In this document: in pieces, positions 1 through 14,145 of the stretch | How positions within the stretch are numbered: the stretch's first letter is position 1 | Layout of the letters: every line of letters starts with the position of its first letter | Notes under the pieces: model-generated | Told to the model about the DNA's origin: nothing | The model's database searches: none | Seen by the model: the letters and a program-made list of their open reading frames with translations, nothing else | Program-made: the position numbers and the translations under genes | NCBI RefSeq assembly: GCF_038502225.1 | Contig: NC_091378.1 | Coordinates: forward strand, 5,224,425 to 5,288,424 | Reading direction: 5' to 3' | Length of the DNA stretch: 64,000 bases | Source: Cherax quadricarinatus | Taxonomy: Eukaryota > Arthropoda > Malacostraca > Decapoda > Parastacidae

Positions 1-3000
1 GTAAGTGTTACTACTGGTCGATGTTACTGTGATGTAACAGTGTTACTACTGGTCGATGTTACTGTGATGTAACAGTGTTACTACTGGTCGATGTTACTGT
101 GATGTACCAGTGTTACTACTGGTCGATGTTACTGTGATGTACCAGTGTTACTACTGGTCGATGTTACTGTGATGTAACAGTGTTACTACTGGTCGATGTT
201 ACTGTGATGTAACAGTGCTACTACTGGTCGATGTTACTGTGATGTAACAGTGTTACTACTGGTCGATGTTACTGTGATGTAAGTGTTACTACTGGTCGAT
301 GTTACTGTGATGTAACAGTGTTACTACTGGTCGACGTTACTGTGATGTAACAGTGTTACTACTGGTCGATGTTACTGTGATGTAACAGTGTTACTACTGG
401 TCGATGTTACTGTGATGTACCAGTGTTACCACTGGTCGATGTTACTGTGATGTAACAGTGTTACCACTGGTCGACGTTACTGTGATGTAACAGTGTTACT
501 ACTGGTCGATGTTACTGTGATGCAACAGTGTTACTACTGGTCGACGTTACTGTGATGTAACAGTGTTACTACTGGTCGACGTTACTGTGATGTAACAGTG
601 TTACTACTGGTCGACGTTACTGTGATGTAACAGTGTTACTACTGGTCGACGTTACTGTGATGTAACAGTGTTACTACTGGTCGACGTTACTGTGATGTAA
701 CAGTGTTACTACTGGTCGATGTTACTGTGATGTAACAGTGTTACTACTGGTCGATGTTACTGTGATGTAACAGTGTTACTACTGGTCGATGTTACTGTGA
801 TGTAACAGTGTTACTACTGGTCGATGTTACTGTGATGTAACAGTGTTACTACTGGTCGATGTTACTGTGATGTAACAGTGTTACTACTGGTACATGTTAC
901 TGTGATGTAACAGTGTTACTACTGGTCGATGTTACTGTGATGTAACAGTGTTACTACTGGTCGATGTTACTGTGATGTAACAGTGTTACTACTGGTCGAT
1001 GTTACTGTGATGTAACAGTGTTACTACTGGTCGATGTTACTGTGATGTAACAGTGTTACTACTGGTCGATGTTACTGTGATGTAACAGTGTTACTACTGG
1101 TCGATGTTACTGTGATGTACCAGTGTTACTACTGGTCGATGTTACTGTGATGTACCAGTGTTACTACTGGTCGATGTTACTGTGATGTAACAGTGTTACT
1201 ACTGGTCGATGTTACTGTGATGTAACAGTGCTACTACTGGTCGATGTTACTGTGATGTAACAGTGTTACTACTGGTCGATGTTACTGTGATGTAAGTGTT
1301 ACTACTGGTCGATGTTACTGTGATGTAACAGTGTTACTACTGGTCGATGTTACTGTGATGCAACAGTGTTACTACTGGTCGATGTTACAGTGATGTAACA
1401 GTGTTACTACTGGTCGATGTTACTGTGATGTACCACTATTACTACTGGTCGATGTTACTGTGATGTAACAGTGTTACTGTTCGATGTTACTGTGATGTAA
1501 CAGTGTTACTACTGGTCGATGTTACTGTGATGTAACAGTGTTACTACTGGTCGATGTTACTGTGATGTAACAGTGTTACTACTGGTCGATGTTACTGTGA
1601 TGTAACAGTGTTACTACTGTTCGATGTTACTGTGATGTAACAGTGTTACTACTGGTCGATGTTACTGTGATGTAACAGTGTTACTACTGGTCGATGTTAC
1701 TGTGATGTAACAGTGTTACTACTGTTCGATGTTACTGTGATGTAACAGTGTTACTACTGGTCGATGTTATTGTGATGTAACAGTGTTACTACTGGTCGAC
1801 GTTACTGTGATGTAACAGTGTTACTACTGATCGATGTTACTGTGATGTAACAGTGTTACTACTGGTCGATGTTACTGTGATGTAACAGTGTTACTACTGG
1901 TCGATGTTACTGTGATGTAACAGTGTTACTACTGGTCGATGTTACTGTGATGTAACAGTGTTACTACTGGTTGATGTTACTGTGATGTAACAGTGTTACT
2001 ACTGGTAGATGTTACTGTGATGTAACAGTGTTACTACTGGTCGATGTTACTGTGATGTAACAGTGTTACTACTGGTCGATGTTACTGTGATGTAACAGTG
2101 TTACTACTGGTCGATGTTACTGTGATGTAACAGTGTTACTACTGGTCGATGTTACTGTGATGTAACAGTGTTACTACTGGTCGACGTTACTGTGATGTAA
2201 CAGTGTTACTACTGGTCGATGTTACTGTGATGTAACAGTGTTACTACTGGTCGGTGTTACTGTGATGTAACAGTGTTACTACTGGTCGATGTTACTGTGA
2301 TGTAACAGTGTTACTATTGGTCGATGTTACTGTGATGTAACAGTGTTACTACTGGTCGATGTTACTGTGATGCAACAGTGTTACTACTGGTCGATGTTAC
2401 TGTGATGTAACAGTGTTACTTTTGGTCGATGTTACTGTGATGCAACAATGTTACTACTGGTCGATGTTACTGTGATGTAACAGTGCTACTACTGGTCGAT
2501 GTTACTGTGATGCAACAGTGTTACTACTGGTCGATGTTACTGTGATGTACCAGTGTTATTACTGGTCGATGTTACTGTGATGTAACAGTGTTACTACTGG
2601 TCGATGTTACTGTGATGTAACAGTGCTACTACTGGTCGATGTTACTGTGATGTAACAGTGTTACTACTGGTCGATGTTACTGTGATGTAAGTGTTACTAC
2701 TGGTCGATGTTACTGTGATGTAACAGTGTTACTACTGGTCGATGTTACTGTGATGCAACAGTGTTACTACTGGTCGATGTTACTGTGATGTAACAGTGTT
2801 ACTACTGGTCGATGTTACAGTGATGCAACAGTGTTACTACTGGTCGATGTTACTGTGATGTACCACTATTACTACTGGTCGATGTTACTGTGATGTAACA
2901 GTGTTACTACTGGTCGATGTTAATGTGATGTAACAGTGTTACTACTGTTCGATGTTACTGTGATGTAACAGTGTTACTACTGGTCGATGTTACTGTAATG

Positions 3001-3250
3001 TAACAGTGTTACTACTGGTCGATGTTACTGTGATGTAACAGTGATACTACTGGTCGATGTTACTGTGATGTAACAGTGTTACTACTGGTCGATGTTACTG
3101 TGATGTACCACTATTACTACTGGTCGATGTTACTGTGATGTAACAGTGTTACTACTGGTCGATGTTACTGTGATGTAACAGTTTTACTACTGTTCGATGT
3201 TACTGTGATGTAACAGTGTTACTACTGGTCGATGTTACTGTGATGTAAGT

Positions 3251-6200
3251 GTTACTACTGGTCGATGTTACTGTGATGTAACAGTGTTACTACTGGTCGA
3301 TGTTACTGTGATGTAACAGTGTTACTACTGGTCGATGTTACTGTGATGTAACAGTGTTACTACTGGTCGATGTTACTGTGATGTAACAGTGTTACTACTG
3401 GTCGATGTTACTGTGATGTAACAGTGTTACTACTGGTCGATGTTACTGTGATGTAACAGTGTTACTACTGGTCGATGTTACTGTGATGTAACAGTGTTAC
3501 TACTGGTCGATGTTACTGTGATGTAACAGTGTTACTACTGGTCGATGTTACTGTGATGTAACAGTGTTACTACTGGTCGATGTTACTGTGATGTAACAGT
3601 GTTACTACTGGTCGATGTTACTGTGATGTAACAGTGTTACTACTGGTCGATGTTACTGTGATGTAACAGTGTTACTACTGGTCGATGTTACTGTGATGTA
3701 ACAGTGTTACTACTGGTCGATGTTACTGTGATGTAACAGTGTTACTACTGGTCGATGTTACTGTGATGTAACAGTGTTACTACTGGTCGATGTTACTGTG
3801 ATGTAACAGTGTTACTACTGGTCGATGTTACTGTGATGTAACAGTGTTACTACTGGTCGATGTTACTGTGATGTAACAGTGTTACTACTGGTCGATGTTA
3901 CTGTGATGTAACAGTGTTACTACTGGTCGATGTTACTGTGATGTAACAGTGTTACTACTGGTCGATGTTACTGTGATGTAACAGTGTTACTACTGGTCGA
4001 TGTTACTGTGATGTAACAGTGTTACTACTGGTCGATGTTACTGTGATGTAACAGTGTTACTACTGGTCGATGTTACTGTGATGTAACAGTGTTACTACTG
4101 GTCGATGTTACTGTGATGTAACAGTGTTACTACTGGTCGATGTTACTGTGATGTAACAGTGTTACTACTGGTCGATGTTACTGTGATGTAACAGTGTTAC
4201 TACTGGTCGATGTTACTGTGATGTAACAGTGTTACTACTGGTCGATGTTACTGTGATGTAACAGTGTTACTACTGGTCGATGTTACTGTGATGTAACAGT
4301 GTTACTACTGGTCGATGTTACTGTGATGTAACAGTGTTACTACTGGTCGATGTTACTGTGATGTAACAGTGTTACTACTGGTCGATGTTACTGTGATGTA
4401 ACAGTGTTACTACTGGTCGATGTTACTGTGATGTAACAGTGTTACTACTGGTCGATGTTACTGTGATGTAACAGTGTTACTACTGGTCGATGTTACTGTG
4501 ATGTAACAGTGTTACTACTGGTCGATGTTACTGTGATGTAACAGTGTTACTACTGGTCGATGTTACTGTGATGTAACAGTGTTACTACTGGTCGATGTTA
4601 CTGTGATGTAACAGTGTTACTACTGGTCGATGTTACTGTGATGTAACAGTGTTACTACTGGTCGATGTTACTGTGATGTAACAGTGTTACTACTGGTCGA
4701 TGTTACTGTGATGTAACAGTGTTACTACTGGTCGATGTTACTGTGATGTAACAGTGTTACTACTGGTCGATGTTACTGTGATGTAACAGTGTTACTACTG
4801 GTCGATGTTACTGTGATGTAACAGTGTTACTACTGGTCGATGTTACTGTGATGTAACAGTGTTACTACTGGTCGATGTTACTGTGATGTAACAGTGTTAC
4901 TACTGGTCGATGTTACTGTGATGTAACAGTGTTACTACTGGTCGATGTTACTGTGATGTAACAGTGTTACTACTGGTCGATGTTACTGTGATGTAACAGT
5001 GTTACTACTGGTCGATGTTACTGTGATGTAACAGTGTTACTACTGGTCGATGTTACTGTGATGTAACAGTGTTACTACTGGTCGATGTTACTGTGATGTA
5101 ACAGTGTTACTACTGGTCGATGTTACTGTGATGTAACAGTGTTACTACTGGTCGATGTTACTGTGATGTAACAGTGTTACTACTGGTCGATGTTACTGTG
5201 ATGTAACAGTGTTACTACTGGTCGATGTTACTGTGATGTAACAGTGTTACTACTGGTCGATGTTACTGTGATGTAACAGTGTTACTACTGGTCGATGTTA
5301 CTGTGATGTAACAGTGTTACTACTGGTCGATGTTACTGTGATGTAACAGTGTTACTACTGGTCGATGTTACTGTGATGTAACAGTGTTACTACTGGTCGA
5401 TGTTACTGTGATGTAACAGTGTTACTACTGGTCGATGTTACTGTGATGTAACAGTGTTACTACTGGTCGATGTTACTGTGATGTAACAGTGTTACTACTG
5501 GTCGATGTTACTGTGATGTAACAGTGTTACTACTGGTCGATGTTACTGTGATGTAACAGTGTTACTACTGGTCGATGTTACTGTGATGTAACAGTGTTAC
5601 TACTGGTCGATGTTACTGTGATGTAACAGTGTTACTACTGGTCGATGTTACTGTGATGTAACAGTGTTACTACTGGTCGATGTTACTGTGATGTAACAGT
5701 GTTACTACTGGTCGATGTTACTGTGATGTAACAGTGTTACTACTGGTCGATGTTACTGTGATGTAACAGTGTTACTACTGGTCGATGTTACTGTGATGTA
5801 ACAGTGTTACTACTGGTCGATGTTACTGTGATGTAACAGTGTTACTACTGGTCGATGTTACTGTGATGTAACAGTGTTACTACTGGTCGATGTTACTGTG
5901 ATGTAACAGTGTTACTACTGGTCGATGTTACTGTGATGTAACAGTGTTACTACTGGTCGATGTTACTGTGATGTAACAGTGTTACTACTGGTCGATGTTA
6001 CTGTGATGTAACAGTGTTACTACTGGTCGATGTTACTGTGATGTAACAGTGTTACTACTGGTCGATGTTACTGTGATGTAACAGTGTTACTACTGGTCGA
6101 TGTTACTGTGATGTAACAGTGTTACTACTGGTCGATGTTACTGTGATGTAACAGTGTTACTACTGGTCGATGTTACTGTGATGTAACAGTGTTACTACTG

Positions 6201-6612
6201 GTCGATGTTACTGTGATGTAACAGTGTTACTACTGGTCGATGTTACTGTGATGTAACAGTGTTACTACTGGTCGATGTTACTGTGATGTAACAGTGTTAC
6301 TACTGGTCGATGTTACTGTGATGTAACAGTGTTACTACTGGTCGATGTTACTGTGATGTAACAGTGTTACTACTGGTCGATGTTACTGTGATGTAACAGT
6401 GTTACTACTGGTCGATGTTACTGTGATGTAACAGTGTTACTACTGGTCGATGTTACTGTGATGTAACAGTGTTACTACTGGTCGATGTTACTGTGATGTA
6501 ACAGTGTTACTACTGGTCGATGTTACTGTGATGTAACAGTGTTACTACTGGTCGATGTTACTGTGATGTAACAGTGTTACTACTGGTCGATGTTACTGTG
6601 ATGTAACAGTGT
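3251..6612. repeat. homogeneous core of the 35-bp array
   Basis: About 96 consecutive 35-bp units with no variant visible by eye. The flanking parts of the same array carry a substitution every few units. This is either a very recent amplification or an assembly or consensus effect in a long tandem array. Confidence 0.8.
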
Positions 6613-7781
6613 TACAGTGTTACTACTGGTCGATGTTACTGTGATGTACCAGTGTTACTACTGTGATGTACTGTGATGTAACAGTGTTACTACTGGTCGA
6701 TGTTACTGTGATGTAACAGTGCTACTACTGGTCGATGTTACTGTGATGTAACAGTGTTACTACTGGTCGATGTTACTGTGATGTAACAGTGTTACTACTG
6801 GTCGATGTTACTGTGATGTAACAGTGTTACTACTGGTCGATGTTACTGTGATGTAACAGTGTTACTACTGGTCGATGTTACTGTGATGTACCAGTGTTAC
6901 TACTGGTCGATGTTACTGTGATGTACCAGTGTTACTACTGGTCGATGTTACTGTGATGTAACAGTGTTACTACTGGTCGATGTTACTGTGATGTAACAGT
7001 GCTACTACTGGTCGATGTTACTGTGATGTAACAGTGTTACTACTGGTCGATGTTACTGTGATGTAACAGTGTTACTACTGGTCGATGTTACTGTGATGTA
7101 ACAGTGTTACTACTGGTCGACGTTACTGTGATGTAACAGTGTTACTACTGGTCGATGTTACTGTGATGTAACAGTGTTACTACTGGTCGATGTTACTGTG
7201 ATGTACCAGTGTTACCACTGGTCGATGTTACTGTGATGTAACAGTGTTACCACTGGTCGACGTTACTGTGATGTAACAGTGTTACTACTGGTCGATGTTA
7301 CTGTGATGCAACAGTGTTACTACTGGTCGACGTTACTGTGATGTAACAGTGTTACTACTGGTCGACGTTACTGTGATGTAACAGTGTTACTACTGGTCGA
7401 CGTTACTGTGATGTAACAGTGTTACTACTGGTCGACGTTACTGTGATGTAACAGTGTTACTACTGGTCGACGTTACTGTGATGTAACAGTGTTACTACTG
7501 GTCGATGTTACTGTGATGTAACAGTGTTACTACTGGTCGATGTTACTGTGATGTAACAGTGTTACTACTGGTCGATGTTACTGTGATGTAACAGTGTTAC
7601 TACTGGTCGATGTTACTGTGATGTAACAGTGTTACTACTGGTCGATGTTACTGTGATGTAACAGTGTTACTACTGGTCGATGTTACTGTGATGTAACAGT
7701 GTTACTACTGGTCGATGTTACTGTGATGTAACAGTGTTACTACTGGTCGATGTTACTGTGATGTAACAGTGTTACTACTGG

Positions 7782-10700
7782 TACATGTTACTGTGATGTA
7801 ACAGTGTTACTACTGGTCGATGTTACTGTGATGTAACAGTGTTACTACTGGTCGATGTTACTGTGATGTAACAGTGTTACTACTGGTCGATGTTACTGTG
7901 ATGTAACAGTGTTACTACTGGTCGATGTTACTGTGATGTAACAGTGTTACTACTGGTCGATGTTACTGTGATGTAACAGTGTTACTACTGGTCGATGTTA
8001 CTGTGATGTACCAGTGTTACTACTGGTCGATGTTACTGTGATGTACCAGTGTTACTACTGGTCGATGTTACTGTGATGTAACAGTGTTACTACTGGTCGA
8101 TGTTACTGTGATGTAACAGTGCTACTACTGGTCGATGTTACTGTGATGTAACAGTGTTACTACTGGTCGATGTTACTGTGATGTAAGTGTTACTACTGGT
8201 CGATGTTACTGTGATGTAACAGTGTTACTACTGGTCGATGTTACTGTGATGCAACAGTGTTACTACTGGTCGATGTTACAGTGATGTAACAGTGTTACTA
8301 CTGGTCGATGTTACTGTGATGTACCACTATTACTACTGGTCGATGTTACTGTGATGTAACAGTGTTACTACTGGTCGATGTTACTGTGATGTAACAGTGT
8401 TACTACTGTTCGATGTTACTGTGATGTAACAGTGTTACTACTGGTCGATGTTACTGTGATGTACCAGTGTTACTACTGGTCGATGTTACTGTAATGTAAC
8501 AGTGTTACTACTGGTCGATGTTACTGTGATGTAACAGTGTTACTACTGGTCGATGTTACTGTGATGTAACAGTGTTACTACTGGTCGATGTTACTGTGAT
8601 GCAACAGTGTTACTACTGTTCGATGTTACTGTGATGTAACAGTGTTACTACTGGTCGATGTTACTGTGATGTAACAGTGTTACTACTGGTCGATGTTACT
8701 GTGATGTAAAAGTGTTACTACTGGTCGATGTTACTGTGATGTAACAGTGTTACTACTGGTCGATGTTACTGTGATGTAACAGTGTTACTACTGGTCGATG
8801 TTACTGTGATGTAACAGTGTTACTACTGGTCGACGTTACTGTGATGTAACAGTGTTACTACTGGTCGATGTTACTGTGATGTAACAGTGTTACTACTGGT
8901 CGACGTTACTGTGATGTAACAGTGTTACTACTGGTCGATGTTACTGTGATGTAACAGTGTTACTACTGGTCGATGTTACTGTGATGTAACAGTGTTACTA
9001 CTGGTCGACGTTACTGTGATGTAACAGTGTTACTACTGGTCGATGTTACTGTGATGTAACAGTGTTACTACTGGTCGATGTTACTGTGATGTAACAGTGT
9101 TACTACTGGTCGATGTTACTGTGATGTAACAGTGTTACTACTGGTCGATGTTACTGTGATGTAACAGTGTTACTACTGGTCGATGTTACTGTGATGCAAC
9201 AGTGTTACTACTGGTCGATGTTACTGTGATGTAACAGTGTTACTACTGGTCGATGTTACTGTGATGTAACAGTGTTACTACTGGTCGATGTTACTGTGAT
9301 GTAACAGTGTTACTACTGGTCGATGTTACTGTGATGTAACAGTGTTACTACTGGTACATGTTACTGTGATGTAACAGTGTTACTACTGGTCGATGTTACT
9401 GTGATGTAACAGTGTTACTACTGGTCGATGTTACTGTGATGTAACAGTGTTACTACTGGTCGATGTTACTGTGATGTAACAGTGTTACTACTGGTCGATG
9501 TTACTGTGATGTAACAGTGTTACTACTGGTCGATGTTACTGTGATGTAACAGTGTTACTACTGGTCGATGTTACTGTGATGTACCAGTGTTACTACTGGT
9601 CGATGTTACTGTGATGTACCAGTGTTACTACTGGTCGATGTTACTGTGATGTAACAGTGTTACTACTGGTCGATGTTACTGTGATGTAACAGTGCTACTA
9701 CTGGTCGATGTTACTGTGATGTAACAGTGTTACTACTGGTCGATGTTACTGTGATGTAAGTGTTACTACTGGTCGATGTTACTGTGATGTAACAGTGTTA
9801 CTACTGGTCGATGTTACTGTGATGCAACAGTGTTACTACTGGTCGATGTTACAGTGATGTAACAGTGTTACTACTGGTCGATGTTACTGTGATGTACCAC
9901 TATTACTACTGGTCGATGTTACTGTGATGTAACAGTGTTACTACTGGTCGATGTTACTGTGATGTAACAGTGTTACTACTGTTCGATGTTACTGTGATGT
10001 AACAGTGTTACTACTGGTCGATGTTACTGTGATGTACCAGTGTTACTACTGGTCGATGTTACTGTAATGTAACAGTGTTACTACTGGTCGATGTTACTGT
10101 GATGTAACAGTGTTACTACTGGTCGATGTTACTGTGATGTAACAGTGTTACTACTGGTCGATGTTACTGTGATGCAACAGTGTTACTACTGTTCGATGTT
10201 ACTGTGATGTAACAGTGTTACTACTGGTCGATGTTACTGTGATGTAACAGTGTTACTACTGGTCGATGTTACTGTGATGTAAAAGTGTTACTACTGGTCG
10301 ATGTTACTGTGATGTAACAGTGTTACTACTGGTCGATGTTACTGTGATGTAACAGTGTTACTACTGGTCGATGTTACTGTGATGTAACAGTGTTACTACT
10401 GGTCGACGTTACTGTGATGTAACAGTGTTACTACTGGTCGATGTTACTGTGATGTAACAGTGTTACTACTGGTCGACGTTACTGTGATGTAACAGTGTTA
10501 CTACTGGTCGATGTTACTGTGATGTAACAGTGTTACTACTGGTCGATGTTACTGTGATGTAACAGTGTTACTACTGGTCGACGTTACTGTGATGTAACAG
10601 TGTTACTACTGGTCGATGTTACTGTGATGTAACAGTGTTACTACTGGTCGATGTTACTGTGATGTAACAGTGTTACTACTGGTCGATGTTACTGTGATGT

Positions 10701-10927
10701 AACAGTGTTACTACTGGTCGATGTTACTGTGATGTAACAGTGTTACTACTGGTCGATGTTACTGTGATGCAACAGTGTTACTACTGGTCGATGTTACTGT
10801 GATGTAACAGTGTTACTACTGGTCGATGTTACTGTGATGTAACAGTGTTACTACTGGTCGATGTTACTGTGATGTAACAGTGTTACTACTGGTCGATGTT
10901 ACTGTGATGTAACAGTGTTACTACTGG
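7782..10927. repeat. 1573-bp higher-order repeat, two copies
   Basis: Rare variants recur at an exact 1573-bp spacing: GTACATG at 7782 and 9355, TACCACTATT at 8322 and 9895, GTAATG at 8491 and 10064, GTAAAAG at 8706 and 10279, GCAAC at 9196 and 10769. 1573 equals 45 units of 35 bp minus the 2 bp missing in one unit. A partial third copy near the left edge has the same 540-bp spacing between GTACATG (891) and TACCACTATT (1431). Confidence 0.9.
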
Positions 10928-12441
10928 TCGATGTTACTGTGATGTAACAGTGTTACTACTGGTCGATGTTACTGTGATGTAACAGTGTTACTACTGGTCG
11001 ATGTTACTGTGATGTAACAGTGTTACTACTGGTCGATGTTACTGTGATGTAACAGTGTTACTACTGGTCGATGTTACTGTGATGTAACAGTGTTACTACT
11101 GGTCGATGTTACTGTGATGTAACAGTGTTACTACTGGTCGATGTTACTGTGATGTAACAGTGTTACTACTGGTCGATGTTACTGTGATGTAACAGTGTTA
11201 CTACTGGTCGATGTTACTGTGATGTAACAGTGTTACTACTGGTCGATGTTACTGTGATGTAACAGTGTTACTACTGGTAGACGTTACTGTGATGTAACAG
11301 TGTTACTACTGGTCGACGTTACTGTGATGTAACAGTGTTACTACTGGTCGACGTTACTGTGATGTAACAGTGTTACTACTGGTCGATGTTACTGTGATGT
11401 ACCAGTGTTACTACTGGTCGACGTTACTGTGATGTAACAGTGTTACTACTGGTCGATGTTACTGTGATGTAACAGTGTTACTACTGGTCGACGTTACTGT
11501 GATGTAACAGTGTTACTACTGGTCGATGTTACTGTGATGTAACAGTGTTACTACTGGTCGATGTTACTGTGATGTAACAGTGTTACTACTGGTCGACGTT
11601 ACTGTGATGTAACAGTGTTACTACTGGTCGACGTTACTGTGATGTAACAGTGTTACTACTGGTCGACGTTACTGTGATGTAACAGTGTTACTACTGGTCG
11701 ATGTTACTGTGATGTAACAGTGTTACTACTGGTCGACGTTACTGTGATGTAACAGTGTTACTACTGGTCGACGTTACTGTGATGTAACAGTGTTACTACT
11801 GGTCGATGTTACTGTGATGTAACAGTGTTACTACTGGTCGATGTTACTGTGATGTAACAGTGTTACTACTGGTCGATGTTACTGTGATGTAACAGTGTTA
11901 CTACTGGTAGACGTTACTGTGATGTAACAGTGTTACTACTGGTTGACGTTACTGTGATGTAACAGTGTTACTACTGGTAGACGTTACTGTGATGTAACAG
12001 TGTTACTACTGGTAGACGTTACTGTGATGTAACAGTGTTACTACTGGTAGACGTTACTGTGATGTAACAGTGTTACTACTGGTAGACGTTACTGTGATGT
12101 AACAGTGTTACTACTGGTAGACGTTACTGTGATGTAACAGTGTTACTACTGGTAGACGTTACTGTGATGTAACAGTGTTACTACTGGTTGACGTTACTGT
12201 GATGTAACAGTGTTACTACTGGTAGACGTTACTGTGATGTAACAGTGTTACTACTGGTAGACGTTACTGTGATGTAACAGTGTTACTACTGGTCGACGTT
12301 ACTGTGATGTAACAGTGTTACTACTGGTTGATGTTACTGTGATGTAACAGCTGAAATTCCCGTGACAAAAAAATTATTTAATGTAATATTCTTTTAGGTA
12401 ATTTACATAAGCTCTTTAAGGTGACCTGCCTTGTTTGTCCA

Positions 12442-12511
12442 CACACACGGTGGGGCCAGGAGCTATGACTCGACCTCTGCAATCACAATTAGGTGAGTAC
12501 ACACACACACA
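12442..12511 (+). repeat. dispersed cassette between AC tracts, copy 1
   Basis: A core of about 50 bp (GGGGCCAGGAGCT ... AATTAGGTGAGTAC) flanked on both sides by (AC)n. A second copy lies at 23331-23410. I recall this family as common in decapod genomes. It contains a consensus 5' splice-site string, AG followed by GTGAGT. Confidence 0.7.
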
Positions 12512-12915
12512 AGTAATCCCCCGCAGGTATCCCACACAGGTAACCCACACATGTAACCACACAGGTAACCCCTACATAGGTAACCCACACAGGTATCCTA
12601 CACAGGTGACCCCTACACAGGTATCCCCCACAGGTAACCCACACAGGTAATCACACAGGTAACCCCTACATAGGTAACCCACACAGGTATCCTACACAGG
12701 TGACCCCTACACAGGTATCCCCCACAGGTAACCCACACAGGTAATCACACAGGTAACCCCTACATAGGTAACCCACACAGGTATCCCACACAGGTAACCC
12801 CTACACAGGTATCCCAGACAGGTAACCCCTACACAGGTATCCCAGACAGGTAACCCCTACACAGGTATCCCACACAGGTAACCCCTACACAGGTAACCCC
12901 TACATAGGTATCCCT
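12512..12915. repeat. 13- to 15-bp minisatellite (ACACAGGTAACCC type)
   Basis: About 28 short units alternating ACACAGGTAACCC, ACACAGGTATCC and CTACATAGGTAACC. It starts directly at the AC tail of the preceding cassette, so it may have grown out of that tail. Confidence 0.9.
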
Positions 12916-13023
12916 GCTATCCCCTCCTGACCTCAGTCTTCTCATAACAATATCCAGACTAACTCTCCATTACCACCATTAACAACGAGAGTTAACTCCC
13001 TTGTTAGTGCTGGTAAGGTGCAT

Positions 13024-13083
13024 GAGGGAGGGGGGTAGAGAGGGGGTTAGGGAGGGGGGAGGGGGGGGGGAGGGGGGAGGGGG
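13024..13083 (+). other. G-rich tract, G-quadruplex candidate
   Basis: Sixty bases almost entirely of G runs of 3 to 10 separated by single A or T bases. It meets the usual four-run quadruplex pattern several times over on the plus strand. Confidence 0.7.
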
Positions 13084-13192
13084 CCACCTGAGGCTTCATC
13101 CACCAGCAATAAAAGTCTGAACTAAACTTATTAAAAGTCTTGGAAGACAAATTTGGTAAATCTGGACTTTTATTTTCAAGTTTTATTTTTCT

Positions 13193-13290
13193 CATTATTA
13201 TTATTATTATTAATTATTATTATTATTATTATTGTTAATTATAATTATTATTACTAAACATTACTTATGATTATTATTACTATTATGATT
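13193..13290. repeat. (ATT)n microsatellite, imperfect
   Basis: ATT/TTA trinucleotide repeats with interruptions that decay rightward into AT-rich sequence. No gene is visible around it. Confidence 0.85.
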
Positions 13291-13339
13291 AAATATTATT
13301 TGTATAATTAAGGTAACAATACTTCAGAAATTTTGGCCA

Positions 13340-13535
13340 TTCGATGGGAAGCGCTAAACCCGTTGGGGGGGTTCACCGTCCCTACGGCCGGGTCTCAGAC
13401 CCGGCTTCCTGCTTAACGGCCTGATGCACCAGGTTGTTACTGCTGGTCACACGTAGTTCAACGTACGAACAACAGCCCGGCTGATTCGGCACCGACTTTT
13501 AAGTATCTCTCCAGCTCCCTCATGAAGGCAGCCAG
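13340..13535. repeat. decayed dispersed repeat with GCGCTAAACCC motif
   Basis: Begins with GATGGGAAGCGCTAAACCC, close to the dispersed repeat near 63722. A GC-rich part follows, with a 9-bp-arm hairpin (GCCGGGTCT-C-AGACCCGGC, 13387-13405) and a stretch around ACGTAGTTCAACGTACGAAC that I recall as a common decapod interspersed repeat. No open frame is supported. The 21-bp array begins at its right edge. Confidence 0.5.
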
Positions 13536-14003
13536 GGGTGTACAGCAGGTGTACAGGGGTGTACAGCAGGTGTACAGGGGTGTACAGCAGGTGTACAGGG
13601 GTGTACAGCAGGTGTACAGGGGTGTATAGGGGTGTACAGGGGTGTACAGCAGGTGTACAGGGGTGTAAAGCAGGTGTACAGGGGTGTACAGCGGTGTACA
13701 GGGGTGTACAGCAGGTGTACAGCAGGTGTATAGGGGTGTACAGGTGTACAGGGGTGTACAGCAGGTGTACAGGGCTGTATAGCAGGTGTACAGGGCTGTA
13801 TAGCAGGTGTAAAGGGGTGTACAAGTGTGTATAGCAGGTGTAAAGGTGTGTACAAGGGTGTATAGCAGGTGTACAGGAGTGTATAGCAGGTGTACAGGAG
13901 TGTATGGCAGGTGTACAGGAGTGTACATTTGTACAAGGGGTGTAGAGCAGGTGTACAGGGGTGTAGAGCAGGTGTACAGGGGTGCAGAGCAGGTGCACAG
14001 CAG
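13536..14003. repeat. 21-bp minisatellite (GTGTACAGCAG type)
   Basis: Units of GTGTACAGGGG plus TGTACAGCAG, progressively diverged to the right (TAGAGCAG, AAGCAG). Open frames on both strands (Tyr-Ser-Arg-Cys-Thr-Gly type and its complement) come only from the repeat. Confidence 0.95.
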
Positions 14004-14145
14004 TAGAGAGAGAACTTAAAGAGGATTACCACTGACTTGGCTTCCCTTGTTCTAAAGGTTCTTGTTATCCACTCTATCATTGTCCTCGAAGAAATCAGGT
14101 GTGATCCTGTGGGAGGGAAGTTCCTGTTCTCTGAATGAAGAACTT

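Larger units (their letters stand above)
1..12350. repeat. 35-bp minisatellite, about 350 copies
   Basis: One 35-bp unit (core GTTACTACTGGTCGATG followed by TTACTGTGATGTAACAGT) runs from the first base of the window to 12350, so the array probably continues to the left. The unit carries a dyad, TGTTAC-6 nt-GTAACA. Variants (CGACG, GTACC, GCAAC, a 2-bp deletion giving GTAAGTG, GTACATG, GTAGACG) mark sub-blocks. All frames contain stops, so nothing is coding. The right end (11.3-12.3 kb) is rich in the GTAGACG variant, as expected of an array edge that has escaped homogenisation. Confidence 0.98.
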
